Positions 62,926 to 64,000 of a stretch of 64,000 nucleotides of DNA are shown here, piece by piece (the stretch's first letter is position 1; each line of letters begins with the position of its first letter). Made by a program: the position numbers and the translations under genes. A model generated the notes under the pieces. The model saw only the letters and a program-made list of their open reading frames with translations, was not told where the DNA came from and did not search any database. This DNA is from Nymphaea colorata (Eukaryota; Streptophyta; Magnoliopsida; Nymphaeales; Nymphaeaceae): the NCBI RefSeq assembly GCF_008831285.2, contig NC_045139.1, forward strand, positions 6,604,204 through 6,668,203. The letters run 5' to 3'.

Positions 62926-64000
62926 AATAGCTACACTATTTATTTAAGTTTGCAGACATTCACATATTCGTAGTGCTTTTCCATTTTCCAAAGGTAACCT
63001 TGCTACTTCATCGTAAATATTTCACTCCCTGTCTCTCTTTCCTTCTCCCTCTCTATTAGTTATTCATAGTTTTAATAAAACTCTCTTTAACCAACCAACC
63101 CTTTGAGGGCATACATTGGCTTTGTGGTTCTTTGTAATTTTGTGTTAACTAGAAAGTACTAGGCCAAATGGATTTTATGTTGTAAGTATCACTGTCATTG
63201 ATAATTTCAAATAATCTGGCTGCCTAAGGTCTGATTCCACCTGATTGGTGACAAGGTGATGAGGGTACAACTTCTGTCTTTGGCTTGGTACATATAGTGA
63301 AGTTACACTTCCTTCTCTGGTCTGAAAAGATTTTGATGTTTGATCATGGTCCATGGACCGGGAAAGGGAACATGAACATATATGATTGCAATATTCTCAT
63401 TTACCCTTCTTGGGACATGCTCAAACATTTTCGGTTCTCCTAGTTTCCATTTTCTCAATCATTAGTATTGAAAGAGTGATTTATCATTTTCTCTTTCCAA
63501 AAAAAAAAGCAAAACTGGTAAAATGGGAATGTCCTCGTTAAGAAAATGAAGATGAGTAAATTTTCCTTTTGTGTGCTTCAACTTCTGTAATTTTAATATA
63601 ATCGTTTTTTTTTGCTGGACCATTTTTTTATTTGTCCCTTGGTTTCCAGGGTGTGCTGATTCCTGCTGCTCACGTGTTTCAGTGATCAAGACATAGAATG
63701 ATGTTTTCACTTTTTAGTGTTCTCTTAGTGTTGGAGGCTTCTTTTTTTTTTTTAAATTTCACCTTTCTCTTATTGAAGATGATGTAATATTGTATTGTGG
63801 AATTTGTCTTTGTTGTGTCCTGGTTCTTGATGGTGCGAATGTATGGGATTTAGATCCCAATCTTGGTTCGTCAATGGTACAGGCCTGGTGTATTTGTTTC
63901 TCATGCCATATTTTCTGGAAGAAAAGGACCCATTGTTTGTTTATCATGTCCATTAAGATCTATATTATAAGTCATCCAGTTTTGTTCTCTAACATAGAGG

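Larger units (their letters stand above)
61261..64000 (+). other. CDKG-type gene intron, unfinished at the right edge
   Basis: At least 2.74 kb after the donor TACAG|GTATGT with no exon for the APE region of the kinase. It holds tandem duplications at 62086-62255 and 62301-62362, a long direct repeat pair at 62641/62823 and a SINE-like segment at 62857-62925. No other gene recognised. Confidence 0.75.

Overview
This is nuclear DNA of a flowering plant. The evidence is AT-rich spacers, GT/AG introns, long first introns and leader introns, abundant (TA)n/(CT)n microsatellites, transposon relics, and genes for plant-type proteins (CDKG-type kinase, LHT-type amino-acid transporter, SKIP14-type F-box protein, plant O-fucosyltransferase). 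The lineage cannot be fixed from the sequence alone. No CRISPR, operon, phage, tRNA or rRNA gene is visible.

Layout. 1-754 (+) is the last exon of a HemW-like radical-SAM gene. 755-7790 is a gene desert with an isolated promoter-like block (RY motif, two G-boxes, TATA box) at 4.8-5.1 kb. 7.8-20.35 kb (+) is a complete 15-exon cytosolic glucose-6-phosphate dehydrogenase gene whose introns carry a LINE scrap, an LTR-like block and a tandem duplication. 24.9-21.9 kb (-) is an ARL2/TITAN5 small GTPase with an unusual in-frame insertion. 24.9-29.7 kb is spacer. 30.9-33.06 kb (+) is a SKIP14-like F-box gene. 33-38.9 kb is spacer with a LINE relic. 38.9-43.6 kb (+) is a six-exon GT65-like O-fucosyltransferase gene. 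49.5-44.4 kb (-) is an LHT-type amino-acid/proton symporter whose first coding exon probably lies 3 kb upstream of the rest. 49.5-52.2 kb is spacer. 55.45-52.2 kb (-) is a six-exon gene for a predicted plastid multi-pass membrane protein of unknown function. 55.5-59.5 kb is spacer with an orphan minus-strand leader. 59.58 kb to the right edge (+) is the 5' part of a CDKG-type kinase gene, which runs off the window inside a long intron.

The genes are unrelated housekeeping or regulatory loci, as is normal for a plant chromosome, and do not form a pathway or cluster. I found no convincing new multi-gene system. The observations most worth checking are the 19-residue cysteine-containing insertion in the ARL2 interswitch hairpin, the orphan seed-type promoter, the distal first exon of the LHT gene, a clean 163-bp Tourist-like MITE, and the conserved-looking plastid membrane protein.

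All exon models were built by hand from reading frame, splice sites and remembered family conservation. Every junction listed keeps frame, but none has transcript support here.
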